A DNA stretch of 64,000 bases from Chloroflexota bacterium. GTDB lineage: Bacteria; Chloroflexota; Dehalococcoidia; Lucifugimonadales; UBA3495. The DNA lies in assembly GCA_009840165.1 (NCBI GenBank), contig VXOG01000028.1, forward strand, positions 153,937-217,936, written 5' to 3'. This document shows positions 1 through 8,147 of this stretch, one piece after another (positions within the stretch are counted from its first letter, which is position 1; each line of letters opens with the position of its first letter). The notes beneath the pieces are model-generated. The model was not told the origin of the DNA, made no database searches, and saw only the letters and a list, made by a program, of their open reading frames with translations. The position numbers and the translations under genes are program-made.

Positions 1-717
1 GCTGCGCTGGCCGGCGCGCTGGTGGTCGGGCCCCGGCTGGGCAAGTTCCGGCGAGACGGCTCGGCAAGAGCCACACCACCTTCCAACGTGGTGCTGGTAA
101 CTCTGGGCGTGTTCGTCCTCTGGTTCGGCTGGTTCGGATTCAATGGCGGTTCTCAACTGGCGTTGGGTTCAGCCTTTGACGCAGTGGCTATGAGCAACGT
201 TCTGGTCAATACTAACCTGGCGGCGGCGGCCGGGGTGATCACCGCGCTGTCTCTGTCCAGGCTGGTGTTCGGACGGATCGACCTCTTGGTTGGCCTGAAC
301 GGAGGTTTGGCCGGCTTGGTATCGATCACAGCCGGGCCGGACATAGTTCCGCACGCCTGGTCGGTGCTCATCGGCATAGTGGGCGGCGCGATCTGTACCG
401 GCGGGATCAAGTTCCTGGAGATCGTCAAGGTTGACGACGTAGTGGGCGCGGTGCCGGTTCACCTGTTCGCCGGCATCTGGGGCACGATTGCCGTGTGCAT
501 CGCGGCCGGCGGTAACTTCGTTACGCAGTTGATCGGCATACTCTCAATCGGCGCATTCGTGTTCGGCCTGTCCTGGGCGGTCTGGTTCGCCATCGAAAAG
601 ACCATCGGCGTCAGGGTGTCCGAGGTGACGGAGCGGTTGGGGCAAGATACTGCCGAGCTGGGTATGGAGTCCTACCCCGAGTTCGTGCTGATGCCCGAGC
701 CAATGGACGACGACTAG
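1..717 (+). CDS. amt: Ammonium transporter (Amt/MEP/Rh), C-terminal part
   Basis: This is the C-terminal part of an inner-membrane ammonium channel. The frame is open from the first base, so the start lies outside the window; 238 residues remain. Several hydrophobic helices are visible, and the signature VDDVVGAVPVHLFAGIWG begins at about residue 144. It matches the Amt segment that carries the second pore histidine (here about residue 154), although Leu follows the His where Gly is usual. The cytoplasmic tail is acidic and ends in MDDD. A strong terminator follows about 30 bp downstream. No glnK/PII gene follows; whether one precedes it cannot be seen. Confidence 0.93.
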   Translation, partial: AALAGALVVGPRLGKFRRDGSARATPPSNVVLVTLGVFVLWFGWFGFNGGSQLALGSAFDAVAMSNVLVNTNLAAAAGVITALSLSRLVFGRIDLLVGLNGGLAGLVSITAGPDIVPHAWSVLIGIVGGAICTGGIKFLEIVKVDDVVGAVPVHLFAGIWGTIAVCIAAGGNFVTQLIGILSIGAFVFGLSWAVWFAIEKTIGVRVSEVTERLGQDTAELGMESYPEFVLMPEPMDDD

Positions 718-748
718 ACCAATTCCTACGAGACCGCAGCACCAAAGA

Positions 749-774
749 GGGGAGGCTGGTCGGCCTCCCCTTTA
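749..774 (+). terminator. Intrinsic terminator after amt
   Basis: A perfect 8-bp stem, GGGGAGGC at 749-756 with GCCTCCCC at 763-770, encloses a 6-nt loop and is followed by TTTA. It sits 31 bp after the amt stop and before the convergent PrpD-like gene. Confidence 0.8.
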
Positions 775-798
775 TGCTTGGCTGTATCTGGTGCTGGT

Positions 799-2166
799 TC
801 AGCGAACCAAGGTATCCCGGATGGCGGCGCCCACGTTGCCAACCTGCGTCACATCCTGCCACTGCCGGACCGCGTCCTCAACGCGATTCTCCGACAGCAC
901 CAGCCCAACGTTTTCCCGGAACTTGCCGGCGATGTTGTCCATGCCCCAGGGGTTGGCCTGACTGCCCAGGATAGATCCGCGCGCCGTTTCGTGCTCAATG
1001 ACCCGGCCGTCCTTCAGGGTTACCCGGATCGGTACGCCCTTGGATACCGTGCCGCCACCCTGCTCAAACTTGGATTGGACGCGGATGTTCACCCGTTCCA
1101 TCATGTCCGTCACCTCCGTGTCAACAATCTTCTCGTCGGTGAACGTGTCGATGCCTATCCGGCCGTCAACCAGGGCCGCCGCCATGTTGTACTTCGCGCT
1201 GAACTTGCCCTTGAGGTCGCTTTCGGGCTCCTCGTAAAGCATCACCGTCGAAGCGTAGGACTGCACAATCTCGGCGTTGGCCACTTCCTCGTACCCAAAT
1301 TCGTGCTCACGCATCAGGCCCAACACGCTGTCCAGCATGGCGTGGTTGCCGCCGCAGGAGGGGTACTTCTTGATCATCAGCGCATCCTGCACGTGGAAGG
1401 GCTTGCCCAATTTATCGGCCGCTTCCTCCAGGTCCGTGTGTTCGTCCCCGATAACGGTGGCGGTAAACCCGACCGGGTGCTCAAGGATCTGATCGCCGGC
1501 CGTAAATCCCCGTTGCGCGAGCTGGGCCGCCATCACGCCGTCGCGGCAGGTCATGCCTGCATGCAGGGGCTTGGTCATGGTGCCGAAATTGTGGATCACG
1601 CCGCCGGCCATGGAACCCGCCATGCCCAGAGCCATCGTTGTCTGCCCTTCGTCCAGCTTCAAAAGCTTGGCGCACGCAGCCGCGGCAGCCAACCTTCCAA
1701 GGATGGCCGTGCTGTGAAATCCGCGGTGCATCTGCTGACCGTGGTAGTGGGTAGCGTAGTCCACGGCCAGACCGACCTCGCAGCCCACAACGTAAGCCTC
1801 CATGAGGTCGCGCCCGGTGGCCCCGATGCTTTCGCCGAGAGCCAGGAGGGCCGGGAAAATCGCGACTGTAGGATGCCCGAAGCCGCCGAAGTCGTCGTAG
1901 TCGAGCGCGTGGCCCATCGTGCCGTTCACCAGAGCGGCGTTGAGCGCCGAGGTACGTTCTCCGGTGGCCAGAATAGTCGCCTCCTCGGTCCCGCCCAGTT
2001 CGCCGGCATAGCCGCGGATGATGTCGCCCAACTTTTGGGTGGAGCCGGCGAGAATCACGCCCACCAGGTCGAAACAAGACTCATTGGCGACGCGAATAGC
2101 ATCGGGGGGAATATCTTCGTATGTCGTCTCCACAATCCATTTGGCTACTTTTTCAGTCGCGCCCAT
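799..2166 (-). CDS. MmgE/PrpD family protein
   Basis: A 455-residue member of the MmgE/PrpD family, which includes 2-methylcitrate dehydratase, cis-aconitate decarboxylase and many uncharacterised dehydratases. The start at 2166 is chosen because AGGAGG lies at 2176-2181, nine bases upstream; the longer open frame extends into non-coding sequence. Family features include the N-terminal helical stretch (KVAKWIVETTYEDIPPDAIR), the GHALDYDDFGGFGHP segment with its Asp and His residues, and the KYPSCGGNHAMLD segment. It stands alone, with no citrate synthase or PrpB neighbour, so a methylcitrate-cycle role is not supported. The substrate is unknown. Confidence 0.88.
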   Translation of the reverse strand: MGATEKVAKWIVETTYEDIPPDAIRVANESCFDLVGVILAGSTQKLGDIIRGYAGELGGTEEATILATGERTSALNAALVNGTMGHALDYDDFGGFGHPTVAIFPALLALGESIGATGRDLMEAYVVGCEVGLAVDYATHYHGQQMHRGFHSTAILGRLAAAAACAKLLKLDEGQTTMALGMAGSMAGGVIHNFGTMTKPLHAGMTCRDGVMAAQLAQRGFTAGDQILEHPVGFTATVIGDEHTDLEEAADKLGKPFHVQDALMIKKYPSCGGNHAMLDSVLGLMREHEFGYEEVANAEIVQSYASTVMLYEEPESDLKGKFSAKYNMAAALVDGRIGIDTFTDEKIVDTEVTDMMERVNIRVQSKFEQGGGTVSKGVPIRVTLKDGRVIEHETARGSILGSQANPWGMDNIAGKFRENVGLVLSENRVEDAVRQWQDVTQVGNVGAAIRDTLVR

Positions 2167-2310
2167 GGCCTGAAACCTCCTGTCAAAGTGCAGTTCGGTT
2201 GAGAGTGAACAAACGGATTGTAACACTGGGGTGGCGCCTTGGACCGCTCGCCTTGACCATGAACAAGTAGCGTCGTATATTGCCAGACACGAATCCATGC
2301 TGGCGGGAAA

Positions 2311-2585
2311 ATGATGGACAGGCCCAACCATGTCCTGAGATCGGTGTTCAAGATACTGGCGACGTTGTTCTGTTGCCTTCCTATCGGCATCGCTGCCATT
2401 GTCTTCGCCGCGATCGGAATGTCGCGCGAAAGCTCCGGGGACTATGCCGGCGCCGATTCAGCAGCAAAACCTCGATGATACTGATCTGGGTTTCGGTTGG
2501 GGTGAGCCTGGCAATATGGCTGATTTACTTCTTGGTGTTCGTGCTGATCCTGGGCGCTTCGCTGCTTCCTTTCCTGGCATTGTGA
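2311..2585 (+). pseudogene. CD225/dispanin-like small membrane protein, frameshifted
   Basis: The first frame (2311-2478) encodes 55 residues with the dispanin core ILATLFCCLPIGIAAIVFAA followed by a GDYAGA segment, then stops early. The next frame continues with SKTSMILIWVSVGVSLAIWL, the second membrane helix of the family, and stops at 2585. Restoring one A in the A4 run at 2466-2469 joins the two halves into one protein of about 92 residues (SAAKTSMILIW). The break may be a true mutation, an assembly error or a -1 frameshift site. The DUF2752 gene directly downstream supports the identification, since the two families are often neighbours. Confidence 0.7.
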
Positions 2586-2620
2586 CCGTTCGGGTTGACG
2601 CGCCGACGTAGAGACCGCCG

Positions 2621-3163
2621 ATGCACGTCACCCTGGAGCGTCCACATTGGCTGCGATCTCCGTGGGTGTCGGCAGCGTTGTTGGCAGGCGCAGCCGTTGC
2701 GGGCTTGGGGTTCCTGCGCATCGTGGACCCGAGAATCCCCGGAAATTATCCGACGTGCCCGTTCCTGTTTGCAACGGGATGCTACTGTCCCGGCTGCGGC
2801 ACTCTGAGGGCACTGGCATCCCTGTTGGAACGCGACGTCCGATCCGCGCTGGGCTACAACCCGCTGACCGTGCTGGCGTTGCCCGTTCTAGCAGCCCTTG
2901 CCTGTAGCATGTGGTCTGAAAGAGTTGGTTGGCTGGCGCGGTTCCATTTCAACGTGCCGCACTGGGCAGCATGGGCGCTGCTGACGGCGATCTTGGGGTT
3001 CTGGGGATTGCGGAACATCCCTAGTATATCCGTTCGCAATGTTGGCGCCGTAACTCTTCGGTTGCCGCTCATCCGGGCATTTGTTAGACTGCCGGCGTTG
3101 GGCCGGCGTCTGGGTTGGGCGTTGCGGCCACTGACACTACGAAAGCCCAGGAGGTACGGGTAG
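2621..3163 (+). CDS. DUF2752 family membrane protein
   Basis: A 180-residue protein with an N-terminal membrane helix, the signature TGCYCPGCGTLRA at about residues 51-63, then ALGYNPL and two further hydrophobic stretches. The Cys-Pro-Gly-Cys-Gly motif and the NPL motif are diagnostic of DUF2752. Function is unknown; the cysteines suggest redox or metal chemistry at the membrane, which is inference. The C-terminal 50 residues are basic. It follows the broken dispanin gene by 35 bp, and its stop codon directly abuts the ATG of the NIPSNAP gene, so the two are probably translationally coupled. Confidence 0.8.
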   Translation: MHVTLERPHWLRSPWVSAALLAGAAVAGLGFLRIVDPRIPGNYPTCPFLFATGCYCPGCGTLRALASLLERDVRSALGYNPLTVLALPVLAALACSMWSERVGWLARFHFNVPHWAAWALLTAILGFWGLRNIPSISVRNVGAVTLRLPLIRAFVRLPALGRRLGWALRPLTLRKPRRYG

Positions 3164-3781
3164 ATGATTTACGAAGTCCGGACTTACGACCTCAAGCCCG
3201 GCGGTGTGCCCATTTTCGAGGAGGCCTTTGAAAAGGCTCTGCCGCACCGGGAAAAATACTCGAAGCTCGCCGCCTTTTTCCACACCGAAATTGGCCCGCT
3301 GAACCAGGTAATCCACATCTGGCCCTACGAAAGCCTGGACCAGCGGAATGAAGTACGCGCCGAAGCCGGCAAGGACCCGAACTGGCCGCCGGACAGCCAG
3401 GGCACCATCCTGCACATGGAGTCCGAAATCTTCTATCCGGCCCCGTTCATGCGACCCATGGGCGGCGGACAGAAGCAGGGCAACGTGTATGAAATGCGGA
3501 TTTACGAGTACCAGAACGGCGCCATGCCCAAGGTGCTGGACATCTGGGGCGCGGCTATTGAACACCGTGAAAAGTTCTCGCCGCTGGCCGCCGGGATGTA
3601 CAGCGACATCGGCGGGCTGAACAAGTGGGTACACATCTGGCCCTACCAGGACCTGGCCGAGCGGGACAAGATCCGCGCCGAGGCGTCGGCGACGCCGCAC
3701 TGGCCACCGCCAACCCGGGAATTCCTGGTCAACCAGTCAACCAAGGTGCTGGTGCCGGCAAGCTTCTCACCACACGCATAG
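3164..3781 (+). CDS. NIPSNAP family protein with two tandem domains
   Basis: A 205-residue cytoplasmic protein made of two NIPSNAP-type ferredoxin-like domains, roughly residues 1-95 and 107-203. Each has a YE(V/M)R(T/I)Y strand near its start and an (I/V)HIWPY motif, IHIWPYESL in the first and VHIWPYQDL in the second, followed by a WPP motif. Function is unknown for most bacterial members. AGGAGG at 3149-3154 precedes the ATG by nine bases, and the ATG immediately follows the TAG of the DUF2752 gene. The internal repeat points to an old duplication. Confidence 0.9.
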   Translation: MIYEVRTYDLKPGGVPIFEEAFEKALPHREKYSKLAAFFHTEIGPLNQVIHIWPYESLDQRNEVRAEAGKDPNWPPDSQGTILHMESEIFYPAPFMRPMGGGQKQGNVYEMRIYEYQNGAMPKVLDIWGAAIEHREKFSPLAAGMYSDIGGLNKWVHIWPYQDLAERDKIRAEASATPHWPPPTREFLVNQSTKVLVPASFSPHA

Positions 3782-3804
3782 GGACCAAGCACACGATAAT
3801 GATG

Positions 3805-3832
3805 GTAGGGGCGAATAATCATTCGCCCCTAC
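3805..3832. repeat. Palindromic intergenic repeat (GTAGGGGCG type), copy 1
   Basis: Perfect 12-bp arms GTAGGGGCGAAT and ATTCGCCCCTAC flank a 4-nt loop. Relatives lie at 51980-52007 and 52340-52368. It can form a strong hairpin in either transcript but has no T-tract. It is probably a REP- or MITE-like element. Confidence 0.75.
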
Positions 3833-3889
3833 GCTATAATGGGGTTGCAATTCTCTCGATAGTCCTTGAAACGTAAGAGGTCCACCGTA

Positions 3890-4735
3890 ATGAACATCGG
3901 TATCGCAATGTTCGTAACCCCGTCTTCGATAGATGTCGCCGAGCTGGCGCAGGCTTGCGAAGGTCACGGCTTTGAATCCCTCTGGGTTCCCGAGCACCCG
4001 GCCATACCCGCCGGTCCCAAGACGCCCTGGCCGGGGTCGCCCGACGGTGTGATACCGCAGATGTATTACGAGTGCGTTGATCCGTTTGTCGCGTTGGGCC
4101 GGGCCTCCGCAGTCACTTCGACTCTGAAGCTGGGCACCGGAATCTGTCTGGTGCCGGAGCGCAACCCTATACTGTTGGCTAAAGAAATCGCCACCCTGGA
4201 CTATTTCAGCGGCGGGCGTTTCCTCTTCGGCATCGGCACCGGCTGGTTGCGGGAAGAGACCGAGTTGTTCGGCATCGAGTTCGGGCAACGCATCGGGTAC
4301 ACCCGCGAATCAATACTGGCTATGAAGGAACTGTGGACGAAGGAGACCGGCGAGTTCCACGGCAGACACATAGATTTTCCGCCGATCTACTCGTCGCCCA
4401 AACCTGTCCAGAAGCCGCATCCGCCAGTGCTCATCGGTGGGAATGCTCCCAACGTGGCCCGCCGCGTGGTGAGCTGGGGCGACGGCTGGATGCCCAATCG
4501 CATCACGCCGGAACAGCTGAACGAAACCCGTGAGGAGATAGTCCGGCTGGCGCAGGAGGCTGGCCGCGACCCGGACTCGATAGAGGTATCGGTGTTCGGG
4601 CAGCCGGCAGACCCCGAAATCCTGAAGGCATACGAAGACGCCGGAGCCACGCGCGCCATGGTGTTCGCCGACAGCGCGCCGCGCGACGACGCTCTCCGGC
4701 AGCTGGACGACTTCGCCGGAAAACTCCTTGCCTGA
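3890..4735 (+). CDS. LLM-class F420/flavin-dependent oxidoreductase (TIGR03619-like)
   Basis: A 281-residue bacterial-luciferase-fold TIM-barrel enzyme. It begins MNIGIAMFVTPSSID and carries ESLWVPEHPAIP, LGTGICLVPERNPI, the cofactor-side segment FLFGIGTGWLREETELFGI, and KPHPPVLIGGNAPNVARR near the C terminus, all typical of the TIGR03619 group often linked to coenzyme F420. The cofactor, F420 or FMN, cannot be decided here. The ATG at 3890 is preferred over an upstream TTG because AAGAGG lies about ten bases upstream. The gene ends just before a CCCTCTCCC repeat. Confidence 0.9.
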   Translation: MNIGIAMFVTPSSIDVAELAQACEGHGFESLWVPEHPAIPAGPKTPWPGSPDGVIPQMYYECVDPFVALGRASAVTSTLKLGTGICLVPERNPILLAKEIATLDYFSGGRFLFGIGTGWLREETELFGIEFGQRIGYTRESILAMKELWTKETGEFHGRHIDFPPIYSSPKPVQKPHPPVLIGGNAPNVARRVVSWGDGWMPNRITPEQLNETREEIVRLAQEAGRDPDSIEVSVFGQPADPEILKAYEDAGATRAMVFADSAPRDDALRQLDDFAGKLLA

Positions 4736-4739
4736 AATT

Positions 4740-4777
4740 CCCTCTCCCTTCATGGGAGAGGGCTGGGGTGAGGGTGA
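4740..4777. repeat. CCCTCTCCC/GGGAGAGGG repeat, copy 1
   Basis: Inverted arms CCCTCTCCC (4740-4748) and GGGAGAGGG (4754-4762) are followed by a G-rich tail, CTGGGGTGAGGGTGA. A near-identical copy abuts rnpB at 20129-20166. It starts 5 bp after the oxidoreductase stop. Confidence 0.75.
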
Positions 4778-4801
4778 TTTTCACCACAGGATAACACCGC
4801 C

Positions 4802-5197
4802 ATGCTCTCCGAGAACGCAAACACCCTGTCGCTGCGCGATGCCAACCAGCGGTTTTACGATGCCTTCGGGTCGCTGGATCTGGAGCAGATGGATGCCGTT
4901 TGGGAGCAGTCCGAACGGGCGCTGTGCGTGCATCCGGGCTGGCAGCCGATAGTCGGCTGGCCCGATATCCGGCGCTCGTGGCAGGGCATTTTCAACGGCG
5001 CGGCGTTGATGCACTTCAATATCCATTATGTCAACATTGCCATTGAGGGCAACTGTGGGTTCGTTACCTGTGTAGAAAGCATCACCAGCGTGGTGGAGGG
5101 GCAGGCGCAGGGATTCGGTGTACTCGCCACCAACATATTCGTCCGCAACGGCGACGGATGGCTGGTGCTCGTTCACCACGCATCGCCTCGGCTCTGA
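4802..5197 (+). CDS. SnoaL-like / NTF2-fold protein
   Basis: A 131-residue protein of the NTF2-like superfamily. An N-terminal helix (SLRDANQRFYDAFGSLDLEQ) is followed by the typical WEQSERALCVHPGWQPIVG turn, then GWPDIRRSWQGIF, and strands ending in WLVLVHHASPRL. Such proteins are small-molecule enzymes or binding modules; nothing here fixes a substrate. AGGA lies about ten bases before the ATG. The gene ends 15 bp before the ferritin-VIT1 gene and may be cotranscribed with it. Confidence 0.82.
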   Translation: MLSENANTLSLRDANQRFYDAFGSLDLEQMDAVWEQSERALCVHPGWQPIVGWPDIRRSWQGIFNGAALMHFNIHYVNIAIEGNCGFVTCVESITSVVEGQAQGFGVLATNIFVRNGDGWLVLVHHASPRL

Positions 5198-5212
5198 TCT
5201 GCTCTGAGTATC

Positions 5213-6463
5213 ATGTCCTATTCAAGAAGCGCAACGGTCGATATGACCGCCACCGACCGGAACCTGTGGCAAGCCATCGTAGCCGAGGCCATCGCCCACC
5301 TTACCTACACCGCATACGCGCAGAAAGCGCGGGAAGAGGGACATCCGGAAGTCGCTGAAGTATTTGAAGAAATAGCCAGAGCCGAAACGCTCCACGGCCT
5401 CAGCTACCTGAGGCTCGCCGGCGCCGTGGACAGCACCGCCGCCAACCTGGGCAAGGTTATTGAGGGCGAGACCCGGGAATACACCCGCACTTATCCCCGC
5501 ATGATTAACGACGCTATGGCTGATGGCCGCGCCGAAGCGGTGGCAGCGTTCGCCGACGCCATGGAACAGGAAAAGGAACACCAGATAGCCTTTTCCGACG
5601 CCCTTTCTCGACTGCACATCCAAAGCGACGGCGAAGCCGTTGCCCTTCTGGATGATAGCCCTGCGCTGTATCCTCCAGCTGATACGGGCCCAATCCCGAC
5701 AGGAGGCGAACAGCCGACGCTGCCCCTGGACTTGGAGAACTACATCGATGCCGCGCTGGCGTTGGATAAAGAGCCTTTTCGCGTGGCCAACTTGGGACGC
5801 CTCCGCGAAGTGGTGTTCGGCGCTCAGGACGGCATCATCAGCACCGTTGCACTGACCACCTCCGTCGCTATCGCGGTGGGAACGACCGGAACCGTTCTCG
5901 TCGCGGGTCTCGCTGCTGCCGCTGCCGGCATGATCAGCATGGCCGCCGGCGCGTACCTGGGATCCAGGGCTGAGGAGGACGTGCGGGAGGACGCCATCGC
6001 CCGGCAAATCCGGGAGTTGGAAGAGAAACCTGAGGAACAGCTTGCCGAACTGGTCATCCTGTTCCAACGGGAGGGCAACACCTACGATGAAGCGGTGCGG
6101 CTGGCCAACCAGATCGCCGACAACGAATCGCTATGGCTCAGCACCCTGCTGGAGAAGAAACTCGGCATCAGCCCCGACCTGGGCGGCAACCCGCTGAAAG
6201 ACGCCGCCGTGATGTGCGTTTCCTTCGGATCAGCGGCTATCATACCGATCATCCCTTTCCTTTTCCTCAGCGTGGGCTGGACAACCATAGGGTGGTCTAT
6301 AGGGCTTTCGCTGGGCGGCCTCTTCATTCTGGGCTTGGTCAAAGGCCGGCTGGTACAGAAGTCGCCGATCCTCCAGGGATTGGAAATCTTTGGGATCGGC
6401 GCCGTTTCGGCGGCATTAGGTTACGGGCTTGGCGAGCTATTGCCGAGACTACTGGGGTTCTGA
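5213..6463 (+). CDS. Rubrerythrin-like ferritin domain fused to VIT1/CCC1 transporter domain
   Basis: A 416-residue two-domain protein resembling the membrane-bound ferritin MbfA group. Residues 1-150 form a four-helix diiron domain: a first Glu in EAIAHLTYTAYAQKA, EEIARAETLH (ExxH), a Glu in VIEGETREYTRTY, and EQEKEH (ExxxH-like). Residues 190-416 are a VIT1/CCC1 membrane domain with REVVFGAQDGIISTVALTTS, a cytosolic helical segment rich in Glu, and three C-terminal membrane helices. The likely role is iron or manganese handling, with oxidation coupled to export. An alternative ATG at 5243 is possible, because no clear ribosome binding site favours either. Confidence 0.88.
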   Translation: MSYSRSATVDMTATDRNLWQAIVAEAIAHLTYTAYAQKAREEGHPEVAEVFEEIARAETLHGLSYLRLAGAVDSTAANLGKVIEGETREYTRTYPRMINDAMADGRAEAVAAFADAMEQEKEHQIAFSDALSRLHIQSDGEAVALLDDSPALYPPADTGPIPTGGEQPTLPLDLENYIDAALALDKEPFRVANLGRLREVVFGAQDGIISTVALTTSVAIAVGTTGTVLVAGLAAAAAGMISMAAGAYLGSRAEEDVREDAIARQIRELEEKPEEQLAELVILFQREGNTYDEAVRLANQIADNESLWLSTLLEKKLGISPDLGGNPLKDAAVMCVSFGSAAIIPIIPFLFLSVGWTTIGWSIGLSLGGLFILGLVKGRLVQKSPILQGLEIFGIGAVSAALGYGLGELLPRLLGF

Positions 6464-6469
6464 CACGGG

Positions 6470-7372
6470 CTATTCGAACCGGCCCAGTAGCCCCTTCACC
6501 GCCGCCAGGAACTCCGGCGGGTTGTCGCCCTGCACCAGATGGCCGGCGTTGGAGACGGTTACCGTAGTGCAGTCGTAGTGTTCGGCAGCCATTCGCTGCA
6601 TGGTCTCATCGGCAAAGATGTCGCTGAGAGCTCCGCGAACCACCAGCGCCGGGCAATCAATCTGGCGCCAACCTTCCCAAAGTTGCTCCGACGTCCAGGC
6701 CGGCGCGCGGAAGCCCTGGGTGCGTATGACCTTGTCATATTTCCAGGTCCATTTGCCGTCGTTGCGCTGACGGATGCTGTACTTCAAAGCGCCCAGCGTT
6801 TGCTCACGGGAGCGACCGGTATATTCCATGACCCGCTGTGCGAATTCTTCCAGGGTGTCCAGCTCGTCGGGTAGCTCGCGGAAGCGTTGGATGCGATCGG
6901 AGCCTCGGCGCTGGGTTTCCGGGCCGGTGTCCACGATGGTCAAAGACTTGAGCATTCCGGGGTGCTTGGACGCCCACGCCAGGCTGTTGCGCCCGCCCAT
7001 GGAATGGCCCATTAAGTGAAAATCCTTGAGGCCGAGTTCGCCTACTAGGCTCTCCACGTCGCCAACGTAGGCATCGGTGGAATAGTCGCCGCCGGGAGAC
7101 CAGTCGCTATCGCCATGGCCGCGCTGGTCAACCGCGATGATGCGATAATCCACCGAGAGGGGCAGGCTGATAAAGTCCCAGCTATGGGCCTGCTGCTGGA
7201 TGCCGTGAAGCATCAGGATGGTCGGTTTGTCCGAGTCTCCCCATTCCAGGAAGTGTAGATTTAGGCCATTGACCTTAACCTGCTTGTCTTCCGGTTCGTT
7301 CTCCACAGTAAACGGAACCCCAATCTGCCTCGCCGCGTCGTGCAGCGACAGTCCCATGGAATGTGATGCCAT
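6470..7372 (-). CDS. Alpha/beta-fold hydrolase
   Basis: A 300-residue alpha/beta hydrolase. Visible features are the oxyanion loop LHGIQQQAHSW, VDQRGHGDSDW, the nucleophile elbow GHSMGG with the catalytic Ser, an acidic residue in GALSDIFADE, and the catalytic His in NAGHLVQGDNPPEF. This is the hydrolase 1/haloalkane-dehalogenase-like branch; the substrate is unknown. The ATG at 7372 is chosen because AGGAGG lies at 7381-7386. The gene converges on the ferritin-VIT1 gene with a 6-bp gap. Confidence 0.9.
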   Translation of the reverse strand: MASHSMGLSLHDAARQIGVPFTVENEPEDKQVKVNGLNLHFLEWGDSDKPTILMLHGIQQQAHSWDFISLPLSVDYRIIAVDQRGHGDSDWSPGGDYSTDAYVGDVESLVGELGLKDFHLMGHSMGGRNSLAWASKHPGMLKSLTIVDTGPETQRRGSDRIQRFRELPDELDTLEEFAQRVMEYTGRSREQTLGALKYSIRQRNDGKWTWKYDKVIRTQGFRAPAWTSEQLWEGWRQIDCPALVVRGALSDIFADETMQRMAAEHYDCTTVTVSNAGHLVQGDNPPEFLAAVKGLLGRFE

Positions 7373-7428
7373 CCTGATAACCTCCTGGCTCTGATAACGC
7401 GTGCGCCATATTATCACGGCGCGCGCTT

Positions 7429-8142
7429 TTATCGGGAAACATCCTCGCGGTCAAAGATGCGCTGTCGAACCTCAAACACAAACCCCGGCAAAACCGTTTC
7501 GCCGTTCACTGTCTCAGGGTCGTCCAAAACTTCCGGATCAACGCCGGTCCGGTAGATATGTACCCGACGCTGGTGAGGGTCAATCAGCCAGCCGAGTAGC
7601 GCGCCGTTGGCGATGTAGTCGGCCAGCTTGCGCTGCAAAGGAGCGAGTCGGTCACTGCGCGAGCGTATCTCCACCACAAACGCCGGACAGAATGGTAGCA
7701 GCCAGTCCTCGGGCGCAGGATATGGTTCAGGTCGGTTAGCCAATTGCTCCGGCGAGATCCAAGCTGCATCGGGTGCATAACGCTGGCCGTTGGGCAGACG
7801 GATACCCAGCCGCGCGCCGTGCGCTTCGCCGCCATATTCCTCGGCCCAATTCCCCAGAAGTCGGCCGGTTTCCAATTCTTCCCATGAGCCTTTCTGTCTC
7901 TGCATAGGCGTTATCAGCAGCGCTCCATCCGCGTCCAGTTCCAGTTTGCCCACCAGTTCATGGTTGGCGTGATTGAACTCGATCATCCAACGGTCAATCT
8001 CCCGCTCGGAGTATTCCAGGCGGGCCATGAGCTCCAGAATCGGACGGAAGTCAAGAACCAGCGGAGACGGCTCGGGATCGCCGTCAACCCACATGGATTC
8101 CTGAAACGACGAAGGCAGTTCGGTAATCGGCTTGGCAACCAT
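7429..8142 (-). CDS. Uma2-family putative endonuclease
   Basis: A 237-residue protein of the Uma2 (DUF820) family, which has a PD-(D/E)xK nuclease fold. Active-site-like elements are RYAPDAAWIS (the PD motif) and PAFVVEIRSRSDRLAPLQRK with an acidic residue and a distal Lys, followed by GALLGWLIDPHQRRVHIYR, a family hallmark. Its biological role is not established. AAGGAGAG at 8151-8158 supports the ATG at 8142. It begins 5 bp after the stop of the CDP-alcohol phosphatidyltransferase gene and is probably cotranscribed with the inositol lipid genes. Confidence 0.88.
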   Translation of the reverse strand: MVAKPITELPSSFQESMWVDGDPEPSPLVLDFRPILELMARLEYSEREIDRWMIEFNHANHELVGKLELDADGALLITPMQRQKGSWEELETGRLLGNWAEEYGGEAHGARLGIRLPNGQRYAPDAAWISPEQLANRPEPYPAPEDWLLPFCPAFVVEIRSRSDRLAPLQRKLADYIANGALLGWLIDPHQRRVHIYRTGVDPEVLDDPETVNGETVLPGFVFEVRQRIFDREDVSR

Positions 8143-8147
8143 GAGGA

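Noticed and set aside
778-2202. A 474-codon open frame on the plus strand opposite the PrpD-like gene
   Set aside because: It lies fully opposite a well-supported gene with a ribosome binding site; the translation shows no family resemblance. High G+C makes long antisense frames common here.
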